A stretch of DNA of 64,000 nt from Paenibacillus sp. cl123. GTDB lineage: Bacteria; Bacillota; Bacilli; Paenibacillales; NBRC-103111. The position numbers and the translations under genes were made by a program. Below are positions 19,701 to 26,553 of the stretch, piece by piece; positions within the stretch are counted from its first letter, which is position 1; each line of letters begins with the position of its first letter. The DNA lies in contig NZ_FMYY01000002.1 of assembly GCF_900101595.1 (NCBI RefSeq), positions 186,001 to 250,000 of the forward strand. Reading direction: 5' to 3'. Below the pieces are notes generated by a model that was not told the origin of the DNA, made no database searches, and saw only the letters and a program-made list of their open reading frames with translations.

Positions 19701-20118
19701 GATTCGCCGGGAGCTGGGCTATCGGGGAGTGCCGCTGTTTTATTTGGACGGGGCCACACCGGCTTCGGAGCGGGTTGAGCTGTGCGAAAGGTTCAATGAC
19801 GGCGAGCGTGACGTGTTCCTGATCTCGTTAAAGGCGGGAGGAACAGGACTGAATCTGACTGGGGCGGATACGGTCGTTCTGTATGATCTGTGGTGGAATC
19901 CTGCTGTGGAGCAGCAGGCGGCTGACCGCGCGCATCGGATGGGACAGAAGCAGGTTGTCCAGGTCATTCGTCTCATCACGCAGGGGACGGTGGAGGAGAA
20001 GATGTTTAAGCTGCAGCAGAGCAAGAAGCATTTGACCGATGAGGTGATTCAGCCTGGTCATGAGTCTTTGTCTACGCTGTCCGAGCAGGAGCTTCGCGAG
20101 ATATTGATGCTCGACTGA
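16777..20118 (+). CDS. SWIM zinc-finger SNF2/RapA-type helicase
   Basis: 1113 residues; AAAGGGGGATG precedes ATG 16777. An N-terminal SWIM zinc finger (CSCPEF with CEHI, about residues 69-90) is followed by a long SNF2-associated region and a SNF2 ATPase with Walker A in DDMGLGKTLQS (about 684-694), motif II DEAQ and motif III LTGTPIEN. The helicase C-terminal lobe has FSQFTEML and a motif VI with QAADRAHRMGQKQ. Proteins of this type translocate on double-stranded DNA and may displace proteins or remodel transcription complexes; the exact bacterial role is not settled. It is monocistronic between the fur terminator and the next promoter. Confidence 0.92.
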   Translation: MSFQLTERIIKLLCDPAAFRKGKTHLRSGRVSLRARDPEDPVCEAVVRDNEHHQVSVEIDAHGNVYAGCSCPEFSKQEQYCEHIASVLLYKMRQDEDDHSQARLRSPASSLSPAETVRTKPDAPGAGNSGRPEEEGMLAQTVLGLFAGRPLRRSMLRTVADGRTKLETEFILSSFHAGKGKYMFGLELRLGAKKPYVVSRIRELLERIGAQESCAFSKHFAYDPDRHTFRAEDDAVLQELIRVLRNEQLYRETVSLYPSFDAGKSGERMLLIPPASWAALLPLLVKAPGGRFMAASGSLSGIQLADEPLPLVFEFDARREKPRGSYQLTVQGLDELTVMEAYGMVCAGGKLLKVSADACKQLADLKSALLASHGHTIPIPAGQMETFMDKVVPGLMKLGTVRIAQEISDRVLQTALLAKLYLDRVKDRLLAGLEFHYGDIVINPLESGENARGADRILMRDGERERRILELMESASFAKTESGYVLDDEEAEYEFLYHVLPQLEKLVRVYATSAVKIRVLPAPVTPRIRVDIDERTDWLECSFDMAGIPEAAVREVLASLEEKRRYYRLPNGALLPLETEAFQEIVRFINAMGPYKGDLNSASFRLPVSRGLHLLDSSDPLGTVSLGKSLRQLLDHIRNPDQLDFPVPESLSGVLRGYQTYGYQWMKTLAFYRFGGILADDMGLGKTLQSISFLVSVLPEIRGQSMPAIVVSPASLVYNWYSELKKFAPEIRTLIADGSPNERSAALEGGISGPLGQADVILTSYPLLRRDAELYAKHTFHTLLLDEAQAFKNHATQTAQAVKALQAKHRFALTGTPIENGLDELWSIMDAVFPQLFSDKRAFEELPRETIARRIRPFLLRRLKTDVLKELPEKIETVQTTGLLPEQKKLYTAYLAKLQKEALKHLSEDGFRNNRIRILAGLTRLRQLCCHPALFVEGYDGGSAKFEQLLEIVEECRSAGKRMLIFSQFTEMLGLIRRELGYRGVPLFYLDGATPASERVELCERFNDGERDVFLISLKAGGTGLNLTGADTVVLYDLWWNPAVEQQAADRAHRMGQKQVVQVIRLITQGTVEEKMFKLQQSKKHLTDEVIQPGHESLSTLSEQELREILMLD

Positions 20119-20152
20119 GGGGCGTTGGGGCGAAGTCCAAGCAGAACGTTTG

Positions 20153-20181
20153 TTTCATTTTAGCGCTAGATCACGTATAAT
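20153..20181 (+). promoter_or_regulatory. Promoter of the Rpn-family gene
   Basis: A perfect TATAAT lies at 20176-20181 with a weak -35 (TTTCAT at 20153, spacer 17). The start site near 20188 rules out the upstream ATG codons at 20150 and 20180 as starts for the next gene. Confidence 0.5.
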
Positions 20182-20215
20182 GAATACAAGGGCGAGGTCA
20201 AATTGGAGTGATGTT

Positions 20216-21241
20216 GTGGACGATGTGAATCAGGAGCCAGTTGAAGGAATTCACCATCAGCATGACAAGGCATACAAGTATCTGCTGTCCAGCAAGCGTG
20301 TGTTCGTAGAGCTGCTCCAGAGCTTTGTCGATCAAGGCTGGGTCACTCGAATTGACGAAGAACATTTGACCAAGGTAGACAAATCTTATATTTTGCATGA
20401 TTTTCGGGAAAAGGAAGCCGATCTGGTATATCAGCTGCACCTGAATGACCGGAACATTATTTTTTATGTGCTGCTGGAGATGCAATCCCGTGTAGATTTC
20501 CAAATGCCCTATCGTCTGCTCCAGTACATGACGGAAATATGGCGGGATGTGCTCAAAAATACGGATAAGCTGGAAGCGGCGCGCAAGGATTTCAGGCTGC
20601 CCGCGGTTGTGCCGATCGTTCTATACAATGGCGAAGCCGCCTGGACGGCATGCCGAAGCTTTCGGGAAACGCTGGACGGCCAGGAATGGTTTGGCGGGGA
20701 GCTTCTTGACTTTCGGTATATCCTCATCGATATTCATAAGTATAACGAAGAACAATTGCTTCGCTTGTCCAACTTTATTGGGGCCGTATTTTTATTGGAG
20801 CGCAAGCCTGATATTTACACGTTCATCGAGCAGATGGAGCAACTGATCGGCGTTCTCGAGCGAATGGACGATGATCTGTTCCCGATGTTCCAGACTTGGA
20901 TGAAACTCATCACGTATTCTGGATTATCGGAATCGAGCAGAACTAAAATGAACGACATCTTGGGCAAATATGCAAGGCCGAGGGAGGTCAGGACGATGAT
21001 ATCGAAATTCGAAAAGGCGTTTGAGGGATTTGAGGACAGGGCCATGCAAAGGGGCTACGAGCAGGGGATCGAACGGGGGGAGCAGAATGCCAAGGTAGAT
21101 GTGGCGCTGCGTCTGCTGAGTAAGGGTTTGGATATAGATATCATTGCCGATGCCACCGGATTTACCCGCGCTGAGCTTGAGGCTTTGAAAAGCAAGAGTC
21201 AAGCTGCCAAAGACGACCGTGAGTCTGGTCAAGCGCATTGA
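20216..21241 (+). CDS. Rpn-family recombination-promoting nuclease/putative transposase
   Basis: 341 residues from GTG 20216 (GGAG 7 bases upstream and just downstream of a TATAAT promoter). The N-terminal PD-(D/E)XK-type domain has HDKAYKYLLSS, then EADLVYQLH and the catalytic-looking FYVLLEMQSRVD strand (about residues 59-98). The C-terminal part is helical with YEQGIERGEQNAK and a small DNA-binding-like end (about 300-330). The family is common and multi-copy in Paenibacillus-like genomes. E. coli RpnA-E are nucleases that increase RecA-independent recombination. No terminal inverted repeats were found around it, so it is not shown to be mobile. Confidence 0.85.
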   Translation: MDDVNQEPVEGIHHQHDKAYKYLLSSKRVFVELLQSFVDQGWVTRIDEEHLTKVDKSYILHDFREKEADLVYQLHLNDRNIIFYVLLEMQSRVDFQMPYRLLQYMTEIWRDVLKNTDKLEAARKDFRLPAVVPIVLYNGEAAWTACRSFRETLDGQEWFGGELLDFRYILIDIHKYNEEQLLRLSNFIGAVFLLERKPDIYTFIEQMEQLIGVLERMDDDLFPMFQTWMKLITYSGLSESSRTKMNDILGKYARPREVRTMISKFEKAFEGFEDRAMQRGYEQGIERGEQNAKVDVALRLLSKGLDIDIIADATGFTRAELEALKSKSQAAKDDRESGQAH

Positions 21242-21245
21242 TAAA

Positions 21246-21289
21246 AGGTATCCTCGGTCATGGAATTGGACTGGAGGATACCTATTTTT
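21246..21289 (+). terminator. Intrinsic terminator of the Rpn gene
   Basis: AGGTATCCTC (21246-21255) pairs perfectly with GAGGATACCT (21274-21283) and is followed by ATTTTT. It starts 5 bases after the stop codon. Confidence 0.8.
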
Positions 21290-21596
21290 ATCCTAGGATA
21301 CATAGGATATTGTTCGACGCCGTAAGGCGTTAATCCTAGCTCATAGCATGTCTAACCAGAGCGGAGGTTTACGGAAATCCGCGACTTCGAAAACGGCCGG
21401 AGGTCCCGTGCCCACTCCCGCTTGCGCACAAATATAAGGCATGCACACAGAGGTTTTATGGGCCGGCTGGCTGCGGTGTTTTTCAATGTGCCCTGCCTGC
21501 ATCCCCAAGCTTGAGCAGGAAATCGCAGCCGCGCATAGAATTATTACCTTTGATCCGCTAAGCTCCAGCAGCTTGAAGAATCAGAAAGGTGTTTCT
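21290..21596. other. Non-coding stretch before the deacetylase gene
   Basis: After the terminator there are about 300 bases without a convincing gene. A frame open from 21441 leads into the deacetylase, but its first 52 residues look neither like coding nor like a signal peptide. I see no clear promoter or structured element. Confidence 0.4.
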
Positions 21597-22739
21597 ATGC
21601 ATACTTATACACGGAAAACCAAAGCTTTTTGTGCCGCTATGTTCACCCTATTAGGGATGATCCTGCTTTTTCCCGTCTTTGTCAGTTCGGCGTCGGCTCA
21701 AGCGAATGAACCGGAGTTATGGATCGGGGTCAATGACGAACGTCCGGACTTCGGGACGATTCCTCCTGAGGTACATAGCGGGGTTTCCTTCGCACCGGTC
21801 CGACCGCTCGCAGATGCGATGCAGATCAAGCTTGAGACGGCGGAGCGTCAGCTCACATTGTCGTCAGCGGGGCGTACGCTGAAGCTGCTGTATGACGATA
21901 ATCTGGCGATTAATGATCAGGAGCAGACTTTCGTCATGTGGCAATTTTTGCGCCGGGACGAGGTGATGGTGCCGGTCGCTTATATCGCCGGCTATTTTGG
22001 CTACGAGCTGTCCGTATTCCCTGACATTCCGCTGCTCCGGCTGACCAGCGGCGCGGCGGCATTAAGCGACGAGCAGTTCGCTGAGCAGGTGAGGGAGGCG
22101 ATCGCTCAGGAGCGTGAGGCTAGAAAACCGCCGATTTATCTTACTTTCGATGACGGACCCTCCAAAAGCACGATGGACCTGCTGGATTGTTTGAAAGCCT
22201 ATGAAGCCAAAGCAACCTTCTTCATGCTGGGCGGCCATATGACTGCTTATCCGGACGCCGTGCAGCGCCTGGTCCGCGAAGGGCATCAGCCGGGTCTTCA
22301 CAGCATGACGCATGAAAGCGACAAGTTTTACCGCACGCCGAAATCGGCCCTTGAGGAAATGAATCAGGCCAATAAACGGCTCCAGAAAATAACGGAGACA
22401 AGGACCACGCTGATTCGGACGCCGTATGGAAGCAAGCCGCTGTTCACGGAAGCTTACCGGGATACGACCGCGCAGGCGGGCTACCATCTCTGGGATTGGA
22501 ACGTAGATTCCAACGATTGGCGGTACACGCAGGAGCCGGAGAAGCTGTACGAGAACGTGCTGGCGGACATTCGACGCTTGAAAGCCAAGCAGACGACACC
22601 GATCGTTCTGTTCCATGATCAGGCGGCAACGGTCTCGGTACTGCCGCGAATTCTCGAAGCGCTGCGTGAGGATGGGTATAGATTCGCTCCCTTGAGCGAG
22701 GATATGGAGCCGGTTAACTTCTGGCATGATCTCAGGTGA
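21597..22739 (+). CDS. Secreted polysaccharide deacetylase (NodB family)
   Basis: 380 residues from ATG 21597 with AGAAAGGTG upstream. A signal peptide ends near SSASAQA. A copper-amine-oxidase-N-like domain (about 37-150) comes first, as in many Paenibacillus wall proteins. The NodB domain then has motif 1 TFDDGPS with the catalytic Asp pair, motif 2 HSMTHE with two zinc-binding His, motif 3 RTPYG and a late FHD motif. The likely reaction is removal of N-acetyl groups from peptidoglycan or another cell-surface glycan. An upstream start at 21441 would hide the signal peptide and has no ribosome site. Confidence 0.9.
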   Translation: MHTYTRKTKAFCAAMFTLLGMILLFPVFVSSASAQANEPELWIGVNDERPDFGTIPPEVHSGVSFAPVRPLADAMQIKLETAERQLTLSSAGRTLKLLYDDNLAINDQEQTFVMWQFLRRDEVMVPVAYIAGYFGYELSVFPDIPLLRLTSGAAALSDEQFAEQVREAIAQEREARKPPIYLTFDDGPSKSTMDLLDCLKAYEAKATFFMLGGHMTAYPDAVQRLVREGHQPGLHSMTHESDKFYRTPKSALEEMNQANKRLQKITETRTTLIRTPYGSKPLFTEAYRDTTAQAGYHLWDWNVDSNDWRYTQEPEKLYENVLADIRRLKAKQTTPIVLFHDQAATVSVLPRILEALREDGYRFAPLSEDMEPVNFWHDLR

Positions 22740-22980
22740 CATGCGCAAGCGCACAAGCGCCGACCGGCCATGGAGAGCAAGAGAGCTTACCGCTGGTCTT
22801 GCTCTGCCGTCACCGCAGTATTTTCGGATATACTCATGCATAGCTAACCGGCCGTATGATCTTTAATTTCGACAGACTCAGCGTTTTTTTCAATCCCAAG
22901 TATTCATGATTCCCTGTGGTGGTAATATAAGTAAGACAGGTACGGAAGTGTTAGAACAACAAACAAGGAGCTGGACGTAG

Positions 22981-23295
22981 ATGAAGGACTTATTCAATCG
23001 TGCGATATCTCTGGGGTTCGGGCTGGCTGCGGAGAGCAAGGAGCAGATCGAGAAGGCGGTTGAGGAGCTTGTCAAAAAAGGCGAGGTCAGCCGGAACGAA
23101 TCGTCCGATATGGTGGACGAGCTTGTCCGCAAGGGAGAAGAGGCGCGGCAAAAAATGGAGTCGGTCGTCAGCGAACGCGTGCAGGCCATCATCGGCGAGA
23201 AAAAATGGGCCACGAAAGAGGAGGTCGCCCTGCTGGCGAAACGTCTGGACCGGTTAGAGCAGCTGCTGGCAGAACGAGGCGAGCCGAACAGCTAG
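22981..23295 (+). CDS. Phasin-family protein
   Basis: 104 residues; AAGGAG lies about 10 bases upstream of ATG 22981. It is almost wholly helical, charged and predicted coiled coil, with AISLGFGLAAESKEQIEKAV at the start and a DRLEQLL heptad end. This pattern is the polyhydroxyalkanoate granule-associated (phasin) family. The ABC1/UbiB-like kinase follows 34 bases downstream in the same direction. No PHA synthase gene is in the window, so a role in granules is not shown; small helical phasin-like proteins in Firmicutes may act at membranes. Confidence 0.75.
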   Translation: MKDLFNRAISLGFGLAAESKEQIEKAVEELVKKGEVSRNESSDMVDELVRKGEEARQKMESVVSERVQAIIGEKKWATKEEVALLAKRLDRLEQLLAERGEPNS

Positions 23296-23329
23296 AGAGG
23301 GCAAGGCACGGCGCCTGGGAGGGAAGACG

Positions 23330-25003
23330 ATGATTGTGAGAAGAAGGCTCCGCCATCTTCAGCGATTCCGGAAAATCGCTGCCGCGCTTGTCCGCAACGG
23401 ATTCGGCTTTGTGGTGCACGAGCTTGGATTTTCGGAGACGGTGACCTTCTTTCGCGGCGGATCGCAAGAAGATATCCATAAAAAAACGGTCAATGAACGC
23501 GTTCGCCTCATTCTGGAGGAACTGGGCCCGACCTTCGTCAAGCTGGGGCAAATCGCGAGTACCCGTCCCGACTTGATCCCGGCCGACCTGATCGCGGAGC
23601 TGGAACAATTGCAGGATAAGGTGCCGCCCTTCTCCTATGAGGAGGCCGTGCGGATCATAGAAGAAGAGCTCGGCGACAGCATCGGCGAGCTCTTCGCCGA
23701 ATTCGAGCCGCATCCGGTCGCTTCCGCTTCGATCGGGCAAGTGCATAAGGCCAAGCTGCCGGACGGAACGGTTGTGGCGGTGAAGGTTCAGCGCCCCCGG
23801 ATCACGGCCATGATCGAGGCGGATCTCGATATTCTCGCAGAGCTGTCGCGGATCGCCGAAAACCGGCTGGAATGGGCAAAGCTTTACCGGCTGGGGGAAA
23901 TTGTGGAAGAGCTGACCAAGTCGCTCAGAGCGGAGCTTGACTATATGGCCGAGGCGCGCAACGGCGAGAAGTTTGCGGACCAATGCAAGCGGATGGAGCA
24001 TGTGAGCGTGCCCGAAATATACAGGGAGTATGGCTCACGTAAAGTGTTAACGATGGAATTTATGACAGGAATCCGCTTGTCCGAGCCTGCGCTGCTGGAT
24101 CAAGCGGGAATCGATCGCACGCTCATCGCGAGCAGGCTGGCCTCCGCCATTTTTCACCAAATTCTGGTGGAGGGCTTCTTTCATGGCGATCCGCATCCCG
24201 GCAATGTCCTAGTGCTGCCTGACGGCCGTTTGGGCTTGCTGGACTTCGGTATGGTCGGACGGCTGTCGCCTGAGATGAAGAAGCATTTTGCTTCACTCGT
24301 CATCGCGCTCCGCAACCAGAGCTCCAAAGGTATTTTACGCGCCATCACTAAGATGGGCATCGTTCCTGACGATGTGAATGCGGTATCCCTTCGCGCCGAT
24401 GTGGATGAGTTAAGGGATAAATATTACAAGATTCCATTCAGTCAGGTGCGCATGGGGGAAGCGGTCAATGATCTTTTCGGCGTGGCCTTCCGCCATCGCA
24501 TCCGGATTCCTGCCGAGATGACTCTGCTGGGTAAAACGCTGCTGACGATGGAGGGCGTCGTCACCTCCCTGGATCCGAGCTTCAGCGTCTTCGACGTGGC
24601 CGAGCCTTATGGGCGCCGGATGTTCCGAGAGCAGTTCGATCTGGGCAAGCTGGCGAAAAAATGGATCGAGGATACCCCCGATTACATGGATCTCATAACC
24701 GAAGTGCCGCTCAGCCTGAAAAGCTTGAGCACCTTTGTTCAAAGAGGAAAGCTGCGGGTCGAAATTACAGCGCCGGAGCTGACGGCCTTATTGAATAAAA
24801 TGGACCGCATTACGAACAAAATGTCGTTCAGCATCGTGCTTCTGTCCCTCAGCATCATCATGGTCGGACTTATTATCGGATCGTCCATGGGGCACCAAGA
24901 ATCGATGCTGTGGAGATTCCCCGTCATCGAGATCGGACTCGGCATCGCCGCCGTTCTCGTGCTTTGGCTTGTTTATGCTATATTTAAGTCGGGCAGGTTC
25001 TGA
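23330..25003 (+). CDS. ABC1/AarF/UbiB-family atypical kinase
   Basis: 557 residues. The UbiB kinase-like fold is marked by the KxGQ motif (VKLGQIASTRPDL, about residues 66-78), the Ala-rich nucleotide loop ASASIGQVHKA, the lysine in VAVKVQRP, and the catalytic FHGDPHPGN and LLDFGMVG blocks. Two C-terminal transmembrane helices (about 500-525 and 532-552) anchor it in the membrane. Family members have ATPase activity and support isoprenoid quinone synthesis or lipid metabolism. It lies directly behind the phasin gene, probably in one operon. Confidence 0.9.
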   Translation: MIVRRRLRHLQRFRKIAAALVRNGFGFVVHELGFSETVTFFRGGSQEDIHKKTVNERVRLILEELGPTFVKLGQIASTRPDLIPADLIAELEQLQDKVPPFSYEEAVRIIEEELGDSIGELFAEFEPHPVASASIGQVHKAKLPDGTVVAVKVQRPRITAMIEADLDILAELSRIAENRLEWAKLYRLGEIVEELTKSLRAELDYMAEARNGEKFADQCKRMEHVSVPEIYREYGSRKVLTMEFMTGIRLSEPALLDQAGIDRTLIASRLASAIFHQILVEGFFHGDPHPGNVLVLPDGRLGLLDFGMVGRLSPEMKKHFASLVIALRNQSSKGILRAITKMGIVPDDVNAVSLRADVDELRDKYYKIPFSQVRMGEAVNDLFGVAFRHRIRIPAEMTLLGKTLLTMEGVVTSLDPSFSVFDVAEPYGRRMFREQFDLGKLAKKWIEDTPDYMDLITEVPLSLKSLSTFVQRGKLRVEITAPELTALLNKMDRITNKMSFSIVLLSLSIIMVGLIIGSSMGHQESMLWRFPVIEIGLGIAAVLVLWLVYAIFKSGRF

Positions 25004-25146
25004 CTGCCGGGCGTCTCGCCGGCATACCAGCAGCTTGCCGTCCATTATCTTTATATCAAGATAGCTTTCACGTCTTTCGTAATCGGCAGGAAGATTATAT
25101 AATACTAGAGGAAGCAACTCATGTGAAAAAGGTGGTCTAACTCCCG

Positions 25147-25317
25147 ATGTTCAAATGCCCGGCATGTCTAAAGCCGACCGAATTGCAAATGCGCCGCTGT
25201 TCCCATTGCGGAAACGTGCTGAAATTTTCGGTTGCCGAAAAATTCGATATGCTTGCCGAGTCCGTGGAAGCCGCCCTGAAGAAAGAGCTTGAGACCCGGA
25301 AATGGAAAAGAAACTGA
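25147..25317 (+). CDS. Small zinc-ribbon protein
   Basis: 56 residues from ATG 25147. Two CxxC knuckles, CPAC (C4/C7) and CSHC (C18/C21), form a compact treble-clef-like zinc ribbon, followed by a helical tail rich in Glu and Lys. The nearest ribosome-site-like AGGTGG is 14 bases upstream, which is far, so the start is uncertain. A TATAAT at 25098-25103 is a plausible -10. Function unknown; zinc ribbons of this size bind nucleic acid or proteins. Confidence 0.6.
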   Translation: MFKCPACLKPTELQMRRCSHCGNVLKFSVAEKFDMLAESVEAALKKELETRKWKRN

Positions 25318-25410
25318 GCGGCGGAGCCGTTTCAGTGGTTCTGAAGGTCGTTTACGCAGAGAACCGGATACGTATGTATCCAAACCAATAAGTGCTGGAG
25401 GCAACCGAAC

Positions 25411-25686
25411 ATGGCCCTGAAGAAGAAATCTATCGTAGAAACATCGGATAAACTGAATCATTCCACGAATGTGCTGCTCAAAAGATGGGCGGGACTGAGC
25501 GGGCTGTACGGATACAAAGATATGGGACTGGAAGAAGTGGTGGCCTTATTCGAGTCGAATGGCTGGAAGGTTGTCATCGACGATTCGGCGAGCCCTAACC
25601 GGACCGTAGAGCTGTATAAGGAAGAGAAGCGGGTGCGCAAGGAGAAATTTGTCGTGGACGAAGCGGGCCGCGTACGCATGGTGTAG
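25411..25686 (+). CDS. Conserved-looking small protein of unknown function
   Basis: 91 residues with GGAGG 10 bases upstream of ATG 25411. The sequence is soluble and mixed alpha/beta, with a basic start (MALKKKS) and a charged segment LYKEEKRVRKEK near the end. No family is recognised. It is followed by a terminator and the first copy of the intergenic element described below. Confidence 0.6.
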   Translation: MALKKKSIVETSDKLNHSTNVLLKRWAGLSGLYGYKDMGLEEVVALFESNGWKVVIDDSASPNRTVELYKEEKRVRKEKFVVDEAGRVRMV

Positions 25687-25764
25687 TCTGACGCCCGAAT
25701 GGAACGTGCCTGATCGCCCGGAATAGCCAGACCCGGCATATAAAACTTCATGCAACGCCCTAAG

Positions 25765-25800
25765 ACAGGGCCCCTGCTGCCGGCAGGAGGTCCTGTTTTG
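25765..25800 (+). terminator. Intrinsic terminator after the 91-residue gene
   Basis: An imperfect GC-rich stem, 25765-25777 with 25783-25796, is followed by TTTT. It directly precedes intergenic element copy A. Confidence 0.55.
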
Positions 25801-25802
25801 CT

Positions 25803-25892
25803 TCTCAGAAAGATATGCTCCGGTGATTGTTCGATTTCGTGGGTTACGCACGGCTTCAAAAGAGGTCTTGAGGCGTTTATCCCCGGCTGCTG
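25803..25892 (+). repeat. Intergenic structured element, copy A
   Basis: About 85-90 bases related to 39893-39985. Shared blocks in order: CAGAA, then GCTCCGGTGATTGT (exact, 14 bases), TTTC, GGCTTC, and CGTTTATCCC. On the plus strand GGCTTC at 25852-25857 can pair with GAGGTC at 25862-25867 through Watson-Crick and G-U pairs. It lies between convergent genes right after a terminator. Confidence 0.6.
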
Positions 25893-25906
25893 AATAAAAG
25901 CCAAGG

Positions 25907-26311
25907 TCAGTCGGTAATGTTTCTTGTGTAATATTCGATAATGTCCTTGCGGCGGATGATGCCCAGAAAGACGCGGTCGTCGTCGACGACAGGAACAAAG
26001 TTTTGATCGGCAGCCAGAGCAAGCATATCTTCCATGTGAGCGTGAATCGAAACGCACTCATTGTAGATCCGCTTTTTGATGTCGATGACCCGGACCTGAT
26101 CCATGTTCTCGAAGTTTAGGCCGGGCGTATTCTTCAGCTTCCACAGCAGGTCGCCCTCGGATAATGTCCCTATATATTTGCCTTCGCTGTCGATGATGGG
26201 AATGGCTGTATAGTGATGAAGCTCCAACTGCTCCATCGCTTCCCGCATGGATACCGAGGAAGTGATGAACGATACCTCGTCCTTAGGAAGAAGAAAAGAT
26301 CCTATTTTCAT
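25907..26311 (-). CDS. CBS-domain pair protein
   Basis: 134 residues made of two CBS repeats (about 5-60 and 75-130). FITSSVSMREAMEQLELHHY, TAIPIIDSEGKYIGTLSEGD and FVPVVDDDRVFLGIIRRKDI are typical. CBS pairs bind adenosine nucleotides such as AMP or c-di-AMP and act as sensors. ATG 26311 is used because AAAGGAG is 8 bases upstream; ATG 26317 is only 2 bases from it. No effector domain is attached and the partner is unknown. Confidence 0.85.
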   Translation of the reverse strand: MKIGSFLLPKDEVSFITSSVSMREAMEQLELHHYTAIPIIDSEGKYIGTLSEGDLLWKLKNTPGLNFENMDQVRVIDIKKRIYNECVSIHAHMEDMLALAADQNFVPVVDDDRVFLGIIRRKDIIEYYTRNITD

Positions 26312-26492
26312 GGCCATGACTCCTTTGCTCTGTATTTCTATACGCTATATCTATTAAACCACACTTTTCTAGGGTTACGCATTGAAAATTGGTTCCATAT
26401 GAGAAAAAGATGTGGCAATAAAGGGGAAATTTTGGTGATGGACTGCAAAAGCTTGACCATGGCATTAAACGACGAGGGAAACCAGAAAAGCA

Positions 26493-26521
26493 AGAAAAAC
26501 CGCCCGGACGCCGCCGGACGG
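26493..26521 (-). terminator. Terminator of the hybrid kinase gene
   Basis: On the minus strand an 8-bp GC stem (CCGTCCGG with CCGGGCGG, 26500-26521) is followed by TTTTTCTTG. It lies 33 bases past the stop codon. Confidence 0.7.
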
Positions 26522-26553
26522 AAGTAAGCAGGCGCCCGGCGTGCCAGGGCGGC

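Noticed and set aside
20216-21241. Complete mobile element around the Rpn-family gene
   Set aside because: No terminal inverted repeats or target-site duplications were seen at either side.
26441-26527. 29-codon plus-strand frame (MDCKSLTMAL...)
   Set aside because: It overlaps the minus-strand terminator of the hybrid kinase and its Lys/Pro/Arg-rich end is explained by that hairpin.
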